A stretch of DNA of 64,000 nt from contig JAPDFF010000009.1 of NCBI GenBank assembly GCA_027569505.1, positions 124,001 to 188,000 of the forward strand. Reading direction: 5' to 3'. Origin of the DNA: Chloridium humicola (taxonomy: Eukaryota > Ascomycota > Sordariomycetes > Chaetosphaeriales > Chaetosphaeriaceae). Under the pieces are notes generated by a model. That model searched no databases. It was not told where the DNA came from and saw only the letters and a list, made by a program, of their open reading frames with translations. The position numbers and the translations under genes are program-made. Numbering within the stretch: position 1 is the first letter of the stretch; the number at the start of each line of letters is the position of its first letter. Of this stretch, positions 23,606 to 35,911 are shown piece by piece.

Positions 23606-24952
23606 TTAACCGAAGATCCAGAGGAGCTCAGTGGGGAAGTACTGGTCAGGAAAGTTAGCATGTTGATCAAGGGCTTCATAAGGAGCAAGAACATACGTTG
23701 GAGGGCTGGTTGAAGCGGATGTTGCGGTCGAAGGAGCTGATGGTCTTGATGTCCTCCTCGGAGAGGTCGAAGTCGACGCTCTGGATGTTGGACTCCATGA
23801 TGTGGGCGCGGGTGCTCTTGGGGATGATGGCCAGGCCGCGCTGGGTGGCCCAGCGGAGCAGGACCTGCGAGGCAGGGCGGTTGTACTTGGCGGCGATGCT
23901 CTTGATGGTCTCGTCCTCGATGAGGGGAGTGAGCTTGGCGGCGTGCTGCATGTTGAACTCCATGAAGGAGGCGGGGCCGAAGGAGCTGTAGGCGGTGACG
24001 GCGATGCCCTCGCGCTTGGCGAGGTTGAGCAGCTCCTGCTGGACGAGGTAGGGGTGGTGCTCAATCTGGAGGGTGGCCGGGCGGATCCTGGCGTAGCGGA
24101 GGAGGTCGTAGATCAGCTGGGCCTGGAAGTTGGAGACACCGATGCTCTTGGCGAGGCCGCTGTCGACGAGGGACTCCATGGCGGTCCAGGTCTCCTGGAT
24201 GGTGGCCTTGCTGGGGCGGATCTCGTCGCCCTCATAGTGCCAGCCGGGAGGGTAGCGGACCGAGGGGTCGACGTACTCGAGGGCGACGGGGAAGTGGATG
24301 AGGTAGAGGTCGAAGTAGTCGATGCCCCAGTCGGCGAGCTGCTTCTTGACGATGGGCTGGACGCGCTCGCCGTCGTGGAAGGTGTTCCAGAGCTTGGAGA
24401 CGATGAAGAGCTCCTCGCGCTTCACGATGCCCTCGGCGATGGCACGGGCAACGCCCTTGCCGCACTCGACCTCGTTGCCGTAGTCTGGTCATGTTACTGT
24501 CAGCCGCTGTTGTACCCAGGTACCTTCGAGAAGATCCACCGCCACGATCCACCATCCCGCGTTCTCCTGGCGCCCACATCGTGACCTGACAGGCGACAGG
24601 GGTCCGGATGATTTCAACCCCTCCATCATGCGCGCAGGGGGTGGAGCAGACAATGAGGGGGCGGGGTAGGGAAGTTTTTCCCAATTGCCCTTCCCTGTCT
24701 GCCCACGTCGAGCCAAGCGCAAGACGATGTCATAGGCACGCGCCAGGCGGCCCGGTGTTTCCTGCGGGATGGAACCTCGGAAGGGTTGGGCAGCAAGTTT
24801 GACTTACCGGCAGCACCATCCAGGAGGCGGTAACCGGTCTTGATGGCATTGTAGACAACCTCGGCGCAGACGGCGTTGTCGACCTTCCAGAGGCCGAAGC
24901 CCACCTGGGGCATCTCATGGCCGCTGCTGAGCTTGATCGCGGGAACCGGCAT
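23606..24952 (-). CDS. xyl1: NAD(P)H-dependent D-xylose reductase (aldo-keto reductase)
   Basis: Three exons, complement(23606..23641, 23697..24484, 24808..24952), give 322 residues, the usual length for fungal XR. Introns are 55 nt and an unusually long 323 nt. The enzyme reduces xylose (also arabinose) to xylitol in the cytosol, the first step of pentose use. The AKR tetrad is complete: Asp45, Tyr50 (in DYGNEVECG), Lys79 (VSKLWNTFHD) and His112 (LYLIHFPV). The coenzyme loop reads GLAIIPKSTRAHIMESN, with Lys-Ser kept. It ends with the family tail YFPTELLWIFG in a 12-codon last exon. Start at the ATG at 24952 (MPVPAIKLSSGHEMPQVGFG). Convergent with adenylate cyclase. Confidence 0.95.
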
Positions 24953-27405
24953 TGTGTCTGATTTGTTGGGTATCTTGGAAAAGGGATGCGACTATGTGAA
25001 GCGCGTCAGCAGCCGGCCGACAGAAGGACTAGAGGCGAGAGATATGGGGGAGAGGCGCAACTCAAGGCCGTCGGGGGACTCACAGTGAGAGCAGGTCCGC
25101 GAGGGAGAAAGAAAGAAGTGAGGAAATGGGATAGAGTTCGGGAAGAAATCAGCCGGGCGGCGAGGAGAGGGTCGAGGGGCGGCCGTGGTACTTATACCGG
25201 CTGCCCCTCTCCATCCGGGTGCCACCAGGCCACGAATGGTTCCTGGCGCTCTCCGCCGAGTCGCGCGCTTGATCCTGATGAGTGCCGCCGAACAGGGTCA
25301 TTCCGTCCCGGATGCGGTGGTCTCTCAAGCAACTCAGGCACAAGTACCCCTCCCCCTCCTCCATCCAGACCCGCTCCATCGTCATACGGACGCGGGAGCC
25401 CCAAGCTGGGGGTCTGGACGAGCAGGGTCCCCCTCGGGGGCAGCGGCACACCAAGGTCCGCCAGACCACGCTCTTGGAGCCTAGTTGCTGTGGGAAACCG
25501 CGTGTTTTTGCCGCGCCTCTGGTGAGGCTCGCGATGTCCTGGGCGGCGGATGCTCCGAACGCTGGCCACTGATTGGCATGGATAATCGGTACCTGCTGCT
25601 GGTCGCAACCTTGAAGGACTGGGCCAAGGCAGTGGATCCGTCCGAAGGCTGCCCATTTGCGCGGGTTAAACGGCTATCTTTCACTCTGTTGGAGCACATG
25701 TGGACTCTCTGAGTCGGCTGCCATTAGCCTCATGCAAGCAGCGGCAGAAGTGCTCTTGGGTTTCAGCCTGGGAGACACCAAAGTCGTGACTACCCGTCCG
25801 CCATGTGATTTGCAAAGCAGCAGCCATCTCCCGACTCGCGACCGGAGAGAAACGCTCGTGGTGCGTCTGAGGCGGCTGTCGGTCATGGGTGTCCGAAATC
25901 TTAGATGATCACCTGGGCGAAGGCGGTGGAATCAAGGGAGGCTCTCCGGACGAGACGGTGACTTTCCTCTGCGAGACAGTGCTCGAGTCGACTTGACCCG
26001 GAAATCCAGCCACGCCCGCCATTTTAGCCTGTTAAAGACCCGCGCCAACCACAGGGGCCGGTTAATTAGAATCTCCAAGAAAACGACTGGATATCCACAG
26101 TGGGTTCCCCCATTGCGCCGGAGTTCCTCCATGCCTTGTGTGTCGGGGAGCCACCATGGAGTGACGGAACCAGGCCGAAGGTGAGCGGCTGGTCCCTGGG
26201 CATTGCGTGGGCGATGCTGTTGTTGACGGGAGTGAAGTGATTGGAGTCGGGCGGTGAAGAAGGCGTTGGCAAAATACAGACGGAGAGCGGGGTTCAGGGT
26301 TGGCGTCTCGTTGCATCTCAAGGCTCTGTACAACGGACTGATGTTGAACTGTTTGTAACTCCTTGAAATACATAGGCTTGTGTCGCTGATCTGCTGGTTT
26401 AATTTGGGGTTGAGGTTGATCATTGATGCCGAACACTTAACTCTGGGAAGAGTGGGTTGTTAAATTTGAGCCGTTGAAGATCGCTGCCAGCGGCCTGCCA
26501 GCAGCTTGAGAACCTTGACGGCTGCTCGCTCTTGCAACAGGAGCGCTTTCCTGGTTGGTGCGTTTCTGGGCAACTCGTGCCAAGACTTATTTGAGAACCA
26601 AGTCGAGTCGCATGAAGCAACTTGAATTTGCTGCAAGATGCTCATGGTTGTCGCTGTTGTCTTATGCAGGAGACCGAGTTCATGCGAGTTTGGTCGGCTC
26701 GAGATTTTCCCGGGACCCTTTACCCTGAACTTGGAAACGGGGGTCATGCCAAAGGACTTTGGGCAACTTCAGTGAGATCATTGAGGTCACGGTAACTACC
26801 ACCTAGCTCAGCCGCTCAACTCTTTCCAAAGCCCTCGTGAGAGGTTTCAATTATTGAGGAACTTTTGGACACATTCGCATCTCCCAAGCTTCCTGGCTAA
26901 AGGGGGTTTCCATGAAAAGGTCTCGGCTGTGAAAACGTTTCAATAAAGTGATTCTCACTCCCTGGGTCAAAGAGTTTCGAGGTCGGGATGGGTTGGAAGG
27001 CTGTCTCTGTGAGTCTGTTCTTGTCCTGGGAAAGAGAGGAGATTTGAAGAAAGAGGGTTAGGGTCTGTTCAACGCTGCTCCAAAGCTACACACCAGCCAC
27101 AAGTGCCACAACACTCCTGACAGCCCAGCCACACTTCCTCTGATTCGTCATGGCACATGTACGTACCTGGACAGCTTTCAACATCGAGTCTGGGAATCCA
27201 GCCACTGTTGCGCCCTCCAGACACGGCGCATCGCGACCACCCACCACGACCGACCGAACTGCGGCGGGAACCGATTGATAAATAACACGAGAGTCGAAAA
27301 CTGAGAGCGGCAGGAACGCGCCCAGCGCCACAAATCAGGAAACAAGGCCAACAGGCCAGAGCAACACCTTCACTGAAGCATCCAGCCCGCTGGGCAACCT
27401 CCGTC
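24953..27405. promoter_or_regulatory. Divergent upstream region, xyl1/yos1
   Basis: 2.45 kb between divergent starts with no supported gene. Reading in the xyl1 direction, two GGCTAA motifs (24029 is not one; they lie at 25724-25729 and 26024-26029) match the XlnR/XYR1 core. A third lies on the + strand at 26895-26900. A CreA-like CTGGGG lies at 25407-25412. On the yos1 side, GGGTTAGGGT lies at 27055-27064. These are sequence matches only. Confidence 0.4.
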
Positions 27406-27947
27406 ATGTCTATCCTCGGGAAGCTTCTCTACAGTACGCCCCGTCTGAACTCGCCTCTGGTTGCCACATAAGCTCACAAACTTAGTCACCGTCCTCCTCC
27501 TCAACGCCGCCTGCATCCCCTCCGAAGACCGCTTCCTCGCGCGCGGTACGTTTGCCCCCTAAACAATGCGACAGACCGACCCTATCCCTCCCGAGTTATC
27601 ACCAATTCCATTGCCTTTCGTTCCTTGAAGAGAAAGAGCGTGCGGATCTACATGAAAAACAGAGGGGACGGGACAGTGGAGGAGAGGGTAGCTACCCAGG
27701 ACTGAACTGACACGCAACAGTTGGCCTCGCCCCGGCGACATACCAGCGCGCCTTCGGGCAAGAAGTCGACACGAGCGTCAAATACAAAATAGTGCAGCTG
27801 ATCTCGAGCGTGCGGACGGTCATGAGGGGTAAGCCTTTTAATTGGGCCTGATTCCTTGAATATGGGCGTTGGCTGACCCGTGATAATTAAGTACCCCTGA
27901 TTATCATCAACACTTTAATCATAGTGTATGAGTTTGTGCTGGGCTAA
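27406..27947 (+). CDS. yos1: Yos1/IER3IP1-like ER-Golgi transport protein
   Basis: Four small exons, 27406..27433, 27486..27545, 27721..27828 and 27892..27947, splice to an 83-residue protein; each intron has a GT donor and AG acceptor and falls in phase 1. The product starts MSILGKLLYITVLLLNAACI, continues PSEDRFLARVGLAPATY, and ends SVRTVMRVPLIIINTLIIVY then EFVLG. This is the Yos1 pattern: a hydrophobic N-terminal helix, the conserved ExRFLA motif and a C-terminal transmembrane helix. Yos1 joins Yip1 and Yif1 in COPII vesicle biogenesis or fusion. The exons are too short to form a notable open frame. I am confident of the structure because the four joins rebuild a full family member. Confidence 0.92.
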
Positions 27948-28888
27948 AAGAAAGGTGGAGGGCGATGATGTTGGGAGTGGTGTGTGGTTGGCGAGAACAT
28001 CGGTCAGCAGGCATCCTGTTGAGCTGAACGGCGGAGTAGCATGACGGTCATGTAATGCGGTATAGGGGCAGCGGTTCACATTGCTGGCGTTTGGGTGGGA
28101 ATGTATTAGGGTCGCACGCCATGGTGCAAGTTGCTGTCATCCAGAGTGCCATGTATGAAGAGACGAGATGTTCCAACAGGGTCCTTGCTGGCCGCTTGTC
28201 ATCCCTATCGTTCCATATACCGAGCTACCCAACCGCCTCAGCCCCCCCTCAAACTATTTCCAGTAGATACAGGCTCCGACGGACATTACATAGTAATCCA
28301 ACACAGTCCTCGTCATACAACAGAAGGCTAGATATCCCGCTCCACCACCAACGCAGTGCCCAACATTTGACACCATCAAGAACCGCTCCCAGTTCATACG
28401 CCACCCAGAAGAAGGCTTCATGTTGTTCACTCCTTCCTCCCACAGTCCTTCAAAAAAGAAGACCAAGGAAATCCCAAAATGACCGTGCACGCTTTTTATA
28501 CATCCAACACGGTTAACTACATCCAACTGTCCCAACGCTCGACAGAGAGCACAAGCTAGTCCAACAACAAGCTATGCAAACAAGAACAGAAAAGACCCCC
28601 AACCTACTTACTCCCTCAATCAGCCAGGATATATCCTCCCCGTATTCAGAGCCAGAAAGTCCCTTGGCCGGACAAATAAACGAACCACATATACATCCCC
28701 TCCCCCCTCAAATTTGTCACTCCCTTCCTCAGATACACCCCACCCCCCTCTCTCCCCGGAATCCAACCTCAACCGCCTTCCTCCTCCTCTTCCTTGATAC
28801 ACCCCATCTTCACCCCCCGCCTCAGTCCCAACTTTCTCCCTACCACCCTCCCCATCTCCCCACCACCACCACCAACCCCGCTCCCCCA
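27948..28888. other. Convergent 3' region, yos1/creB
   Basis: 941 bases holding both 3' UTRs. The part 28660-28890 is strongly C-rich with CCCCTC/CACC runs on the + strand. No gene is seen. Confidence 0.5.
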
Positions 28889-31776
28889 CTAAGAAAGCGA
28901 CGGCGACCCCTGCAACCCAAACCGACTCTTCTTCCTCCCCAGCGCAAAACTCAACCTCTCCTTCAGCGGCGTCTTCCCCTCCCTCTCCTTCTCCCTTTCC
29001 TTCTCCTTACTACTACTATTATGATTACTATCATGCTTCTGCTGCTTCAACCCTTCCCCCCCCGGCGGGGCCGTCTCCGCGCGTCGGGTTGAGAGGCCGA
29101 AAAGGTGGTGGTGGTGGTGGTGTTTGATCCCGTTTTGGTTTGTTGGGGTGTGGGGATGAGGGGGGTGACCGTTTTCGGTGGTGGGTGGTGTGGTGGTTGT
29201 TGTAGTGGTGGTGGTTGCGGTGGGGGTGGAGGAGGAGAGGGGTGCGGTTGCAGAGGCGGAGTGGCTTGATCCGCCTCTGTCACTGCTGCCGCCGCCGGTG
29301 CCGCTGGCTTCGCTGCGGTCGGTGCGGGTGTCGTCCTCTTTGTGATGGTGGCCGCCGAGGTGCAGGAAGGCGAAGCTCTTGCGGGTCATGGACTTGGAAG
29401 TGCGGCCGGCGCGGTTGAGGAAGCCGTTCCAATTGTGCTGGTGGTGGGAGTCGTCGTGGCCGTCGGAGGAGGAGGCGGGGGTGTCGACTACGGCGGAGGA
29501 AGAGGCTGCTGAGTCCTTCTTGCGCTTTTCTTCCTCGGCTGCCATCTGCTTGCTTTCTTGGATGGCCAGTTGGTATTGCTCGCGCTCGAGGCGGGCTGTC
29601 TCGCGGGACTTTTGGATGGTCTCGTAGCGCTCCTTGGCTGCGATGCGCGTCTGTTCCTTCTCCGCGGCCTTCCGGGCCTTCTCTTCCACCTTCTCCCGGG
29701 CCTTTGCCTCTTTCTTTTCGCGGGCGAGTTCGTCCTTCGTTTTTGGGGGGACGGTCGCGGCTTCGTCTGCCTTTGTCATGACGTTTGGTGGAGGAGGTGG
29801 TGCTGCGACGAGGGGATGTGCTTCGGTAAGAGAGAGCGGCGGCGGCAGTTGGTCGATCGGGCTGATGATATCCAGTTCTGTTGGTGCTGACTTGGTCTTG
29901 TCCAGTGAAACCAGTGTGTCGTTCTCGTCAACCACCGGTAGGGGCTGTGTGTTGAGCTTCGCGAGCAGAGCCGGGCTCGCCCCGTTCGGCAGCTCGGTGG
30001 TCATCGCAAGATCTGCCGTCTGGTTCGCCAGCTTCACCTGGTCCATACCCTCGGCATCCATCTCTTCCCGTACCTTCTCGAACGTCGTCTCCTGGTAAAA
30101 CAGCACATAGGCACAGGCCATCCCAGGCTTGTCCCCGAAGAAGTTCCTGACAAAGTTCTTGTCCACAGGCTCCACCATCTCATCGTCGAAGAGCAGCCAG
30201 CCACGGTCTTTCGTCTTGATAACCGCAACGTAATGCCCGTGGTACGCATTTCCTCCGATGTGCACAACCACGGCATACAGCTCGTACATGCGGTCGGGGT
30301 CCTCGGCATCGTCGGTGGTGTTGAACAGGCGGAGATGGTAGGGGTATACGACGCGGTGAAAAAGCTTCTGCAGGCGGCTGTAGTCCTCGGTGTACTTGAA
30401 GCGCTTTAGGTGGAGGGCCAGAACCTTGGGCAGCTTCTTAACCTTCATGCGCTTCTCGGCCTCCTGCAGGCCGCCGCAGTGATCGCAGTGGAACTTGTTC
30501 CTCTCGCACAGCATCTCCTCCGCCGAGAACTGCTGCAGACACGAGGTTACAGATGAGTGCTCTTCCAGGTCGATGGACAAATCAAGAAACGTCTCGTCTC
30601 GTTGGGATGCCGTCTCGCATGTCAAGCATCTTGTTTCTGAAGTTAGCACGCCCTCGAATATGTCGTGTACCCAGCCGGTGCCCGATGCCCTGCCGCCGAA
30701 CATGGCCTCGGTCTTTGCCAATGCCGTCTCGGTCGGCTCCGACGGCCCGCTGTTGCTCTTGCTCTCTGCCAGTTCCTGCATCCGCCTGCCGTTGGCTTCC
30801 ACGTTTGCTATTACGTCGTTGAGGACAATGCCGTAAAACTCGTGAGCGTCCTGGTGCATCGAGTTGCGAAACATCTCATTGTTGCGCTTGAAGATGTCGA
30901 GAAACCTCTGCGGGCTGAGGACTCCTGTCCGGGACTGGTTCTCGATAAGGGCAGTGAAGATGTCCTTGAGGCCGGTAAAGGTGCACTCTTCCATGCCGTA
31001 AGGTTCCAGGTTATCATGCGCCAGTTCGAGTACTGGGCCCTTGATCATGGCCTGCTTCTTCTTGTACTCTGGCGCGTCGGGCCTGTCCTCGGGCCGTATC
31101 GGTGCCACGCCTTGGTTCATTGGCGCCCCGGTTATGGGGTGTCGTCCCTTGTTGGTCGCGCTGGGAGCAGTCCCATTCGGCAGCTGCGGCGGTGGCCGTA
31201 TTGTGACATTGACCTTGGTTGGGGCAACGTTCGCTTCGCCCCCAGGGGATGGTGTCGGGTAGTTGATGACATTTTCTCGGAAGTGCTCGGAATGGTAAAG
31301 TGCTTGCACAATGGAATTGCAGTAGCTGCGATGCTGTATCAGCATGCGATGCGGTCCGAGGAACAAGGGGTTATGTTGTGTGTTGACACCTACCATGTAT
31401 TTCCAAACTGACAAAGGAACAGGTGTTAGCTGTCTGCAAATTAGGCGGCAGCTTCCCGGACAACCCTTACATTCTCAAGCCCAAAGAACTTGTCGCTGCC
31501 GTCTTCCCGCACAGGGCCCGCATTGTGCAACAGCTTCTCGACTGGTGTTAGGTCTAGTGGCGGCTCGTCCTTTTTGCTTCTTGCGGACGCAGTGCTATCG
31601 GCCCTTGAGATGCCCTGAGCGTGTGTTAGCCTGGCTGCAAGGTTCCACGCAGTTGAAGGTGACAGAAGGACAAGGCGAGTTTCGAGGGGCATGGTTCCCG
31701 GTGGCCTGGTGCGCTGGTATTCCAAGACATCGTCGAAACTTACAGATCCCTTGAGCTTCTGGAAGAACCCCGCCAT
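28889..31776 (-). CDS. creB: CreB-type ubiquitin C-terminal hydrolase (USP12/46 family)
   Basis: Four exons, complement(28889..31325, 31394..31407, 31471..31614, 31744..31776), give 875 residues. The 14-nt microexon 31394-31407 encodes Phe-Gly-Asn-Thr and the first two bases of catalytic Cys64. With its neighbours it restores FFGLENFGNTCYCNSIVQAL. The His box is AYHGHYVAVIKTKDRGW (His428), with an acidic LLFDDE following. Two CxxC pairs (RCLTCETASQRDE and HCDHCGG) form the USP zinc finger. From about residue 575 a coiled coil rich in Lys/Glu/Arg is followed by a disordered Ser/Thr/His tail. In Aspergillus, CreB with the WD40 partner CreC deubiquitinates targets in carbon catabolite repression. 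The tail makes it longer than A. nidulans CreB. Confidence 0.93.
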
Positions 31777-34700
31777 GATGGGCGCCGAGAAGACCAGGCG
31801 CGGCGCGCGCCACGCGACAGGCCGGGGCGGTCGTTGTCGGAGCGAGCAGGAGGGTCGAGGAGGGTCGGTTTAAGGGGGTCGAGGAGAGGGCGAACAGGCC
31901 GTCGGCGAGCATCCGGAAAGTGGGAAGGGAATCGAGAAGTGCGACGGCATATGCCAAGGTATCCGTAGAGGATTGTCCGGACTGGATAATCGAATGTGCG
32001 CGAATGTGTGCGCACGATCGCGGCGGAACAATTCAGGTTGCGAAATTCACTCGAGGTCTCGGCGTGGTGGTTCGCGACATGCGTGGGTCGGCCGACAGTG
32101 GTCGTGGATTCGGGGTCAAGCGCGCCGATGTTGAGGTCGAGCGATCGTTACAGGGGCAGGTATCAATGTTCTTTCTTGGCCAAAAAAGATGCCGACGCAA
32201 AGGACAGAGAAGAATGCTGTGACAGGAGCAAACTGCAGGACCAAAATTAGACAAGACACCAAGGCTGTGCAAGAGATCCAGCAGGAGACACTCGACTGCA
32301 ATCCCAGAGTAGCAACCTGGAAAGCAACCAAGAGAGATGTCGGAAGGGCAGCATCCACATCCCCCCATCCCACAGGAGGCATGCAGGTCGGCTGGGGTCA
32401 ACGGGGTCAAGGGGCAGATTCCTGTACTTTACATGGTAATTTTGGATTGGAGAGTTTGGGAACCGGCTCGTTTCCAGAATCCTCCCCTGATGGGGTGTGG
32501 AGCCTGGAGAACAACCCCACCAATCTCCCACCAGTCCGCGTCCTCTCCCTCCATTTCCATGTCGAGCTGTTGGATCAAGCGCACTCTGCTGCATCGTGCT
32601 GCATCTCGATTGCAGTCCGCGCCTTTCTCAAAACAACACCAGAGTAGCTTGGCAGGACCAGGTTCTCCTCTTTCTTTTTTTGAGGGCATGAACTCGGCAC
32701 ACCGCCTCAAGACCGACTTCCTTCAGCTTACTGTGTACTGACGGCCTCAGCCTCGGCCTGTGCCACACTGGACACAACCTCAGCTGAGAATTCAAGGTTG
32801 CCTACAGCTCTGTACTAGGCAGGACAGGCTATTTTGACGTACCAGTCAGCTGGAGGGAGCCGAGGGACCGCTTGGGTCCTGGCCAACCCGGCGAGACTGA
32901 AGCGCCGCAGACGCACTCTGCAAGCAGTGTCCTGCCAGATCTGGCCTTTCCGGACCGAGGTGCATGCCGGAGGACCTCAACAGGACCGACCATTGTCGTC
33001 ATTGGATATCGCCCAGTCGTCTCAGGAGTCAACCCGAGACTAAGACAACCCAAGCTTTGTGGCGGCTCTCGTGCTGGGCAACCTGATCTCTTCAACACAC
33101 TGAGCGCGGCTCACCTGTCGCTGGACCCTGCCCATTCCCGTCCGAGGTCGTCCTGCCGTGGACCAAGGTTACATGCCCGACCACATGGTTGCAATCTCAA
33201 GTCTTCCGTTCAGACATCAGTGCCAATCGCACGGGTTCTTCCGTCAGCGTCAAGGCTGGTATTCGGCCACTTCTTCCACAGAATGACCTGGGACGACCGC
33301 GCTGTGATGACAAACAAACTGGAACCCGCGAACGTGGAAGCGTTGAAGTGTGGGGTAACTCCAAGACCGCCCGTGGAGTTCCAGTTTCGCTTGACCCGTG
33401 CTCCACAGCGGATGATGATCCCACCAGCCGGGCTGTATGTTACAGTCCATTACACAGTCCTTTCGTAATGTACCTGATTCTTCATCCACCGGCATCCATC
33501 CGCATTATCGACTTGCCTCATCAACTCCCAACTCCCAACCACGTCTTTTGTGGACAGGACTGCTCTTTTACAGGACCACATGCCCGCATGGAAACCTCCG
33601 CAACTCCTCACCACAAGAACCAATCGCTCAGCTGCACCGTTACGCCGCGACGCAGGGCCGCGCTGGCCGAAGGAATGCATCGCGAACCAAGCGCCAGGAA
33701 AGCCACGCCGCTGAAGATCTGCCCGCCTGCCTCCTGTGGGATGGTCGCCTGCACCTCATGGCACCCTGGAACCGCCGAACCAGTGGGACGCGCAGCTCCT
33801 GAGCTTGCCCGCATGGCCGCCCTGCCCGGGCCCATGTCTGCTCCCCAGTGGCCAGACGCAACAATTGCAGGTCCTCGATGTGGCAATCCACGCCGGCGAA
33901 TGGCGTCGACAGAAATCCGATCGACGACGGCGGCCGTTTGTCCGCTCTGTTCGGACCACCTAGCCCATCCCTGCTGTCTGATGACGAAACTCGCACACCA
34001 GCCCTACCCGTGGCCCAACCCTTCGGTGTGCGGAAACGTCGAGTCTTGTCCCAGGAGAGCAGGTGCCCAAGTGATGCACACAGGTTTTGATGTTCAACAG
34101 AGCGCTTAAGTGACAGCCATGGCCATCTTTGCCGTCTTCTCCCTTCCAACCGACCCTCCACGACAACACCAACCCCGCGTCCGGCAGCATGGAACCGTTC
34201 TGGAAGAACCCAAATCTGGCATCCGGGTAAATTATAATCAGGTTCTCTGCCTTGCCCACTCACCACAAACATGCATTTCTTCTGGGTCGCGTGGTTCCAC
34301 AGGCCGAGAAACTCACCGGCAGCCAGCATTTGCTGAGCAATCCCAGGGCACGAGAACCGTGTCACGCCGGGAGAACCTCGATCTTGTGTTGCCAGAAAAT
34401 GCTTGATGAGGTACAACCGGCTCGACTAAGACACATGAGTACATTCGCACGCAGGTCGAGCATGAGTGGTTACATAGTGTGTCGCTTTCGGGATTGTAGA
34501 CTCCGCTGGGAACCACCGCAACACCATGAAAGTTTCCCTCGTAACTTTCCCCTCTTCCTCATTAAAACAACAAGCTCCCCTTCTTTTAACTACCCCTCAG
34601 CCCTACCATCGTTCTCCCGCGTCGAAGTGACTCGGAGATATCGTACATCCCCCAGGGATCAAGCCTCCCTTCTGTGACACAACACAAGGCTGACAGCGGA

Positions 34701-35911
34701 CGGGTAAGCTGAAAAAGTGTCTCGGTTTAGGTCCCGGAATTGGCCCTGATAGTATGCCTCTTCATGTTCCCTTCTCCTTCGATACCGTCTAAGGACTGAG
34801 ATCGGGCCACTCTTTGCTCTGAACATAGCTGCCGGCATTTCCCAGGAAACAATCCACATACCGAGATATACCGACATATAAGTCGGAACGGGGGCTGCGT
34901 CACTACCCTCCATCTTGGGGAGAGGACATCGCCCATTCGCACATCAGCACAGAGTACATAACCCTTCGATTGGACACAGTCCACCCTCTAAGCTACCAAC
35001 AGCCACGGCCCAGTCGAACTGATCTTCAAGCTATTCTCATCAACTGGTTAATATGGTAAAAATGATAAAAGACAATACCGAAGAATCACCACAATACACA
35101 TACCATCCCACAGCCAAGACAGACTTGCGTCATCTCAGCTAGAATATACCGCACACCCTTGAAGGATACCGTTGAGGGGGACACAGAAGGATTCGGACTG
35201 TGTCACTGGGAGAGTGGGAACCGGATCTCTCGGTATACAACGTTGCTCCTTGTGTACCAGACCAAGATCTATCATTCTTTTGCTGAATTCCAGAATTTTG
35301 GGAAGTCAACAAGGTCTATCATTAGCCCCCCGAAGAGCTTGATGTTGGGTACCACAAACGGTGCAGGGTAAAGTCAGTATTGAGACAGTTGCCTTATCGG
35401 CATATGGTAGGGAAACCTCTCGAAGACAGAAGTGACTACGGTACCTAGCCCACCAGCAGGCTCCCAAGTAACCCTGGACTTCAATCACGGACATTCCAGA
35501 CCGGGAACATCACATCTCAAACTCAACATCTCAACCCTCCAGCCTGGCACGAAAACAACCTCGCATTCCCAACTCGCCCCATTGAATAGTATCGTACAAC
35601 AATTTCATCAAAGGAACCGCCCACCGCCAGGCCCTGTCAGCCAGGCACGGACACCACCCGATGTCTGAGTATTTTTGTTGTATCCCCAGCTTGCTTGTTT
35701 CCCTAGGTATCTATCCCCAACACCCCGAAATGACGACCCAATCTCTCGACCCGAGACACAACCATGCCGAGGCAAAGTTGGCTGGTCCCCACGCCCTCTT
35801 CTTGCTTGCTTGACCGGTCCACAGCCGCGCTTCTTGACGTCCGCTCGTAGACTTCTGCTGTTCTCAAGCTCCCCTTCTCCTCCCAAAGCATTGCCTCCTC
35901 CCTCACGCCAT
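31777..35911. other. 4.1-kb region without a supported gene
   Basis: The left end must contain the creB promoter and leader; the right end holds the sbh1 3' UTR. Between them, 33189-34109 (+) and 33640-34416 (-) are open for 306 and 258 codons but overlap in antisense. They show no family motif, codon pattern or splice-compatible extension that I can recognise. The stretch 34480-35700 is AT-richer. No repeats, tRNA or transposon ends were seen. Confidence 0.45.

Noticed and set aside
12203..31776. Carbon-sensing gene cluster (adenylate cyclase, xylose reductase, CreB)
   Set aside because: The genes are on different strands with unrelated yos1 between them and long spacers; each has its own housekeeping context, so proximity looks accidental.
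33189..34109. 306-codon + strand open frame as a gene
   Set aside because: No domain, no credible start context, overlaps an antisense frame of similar size; kept only as a question.
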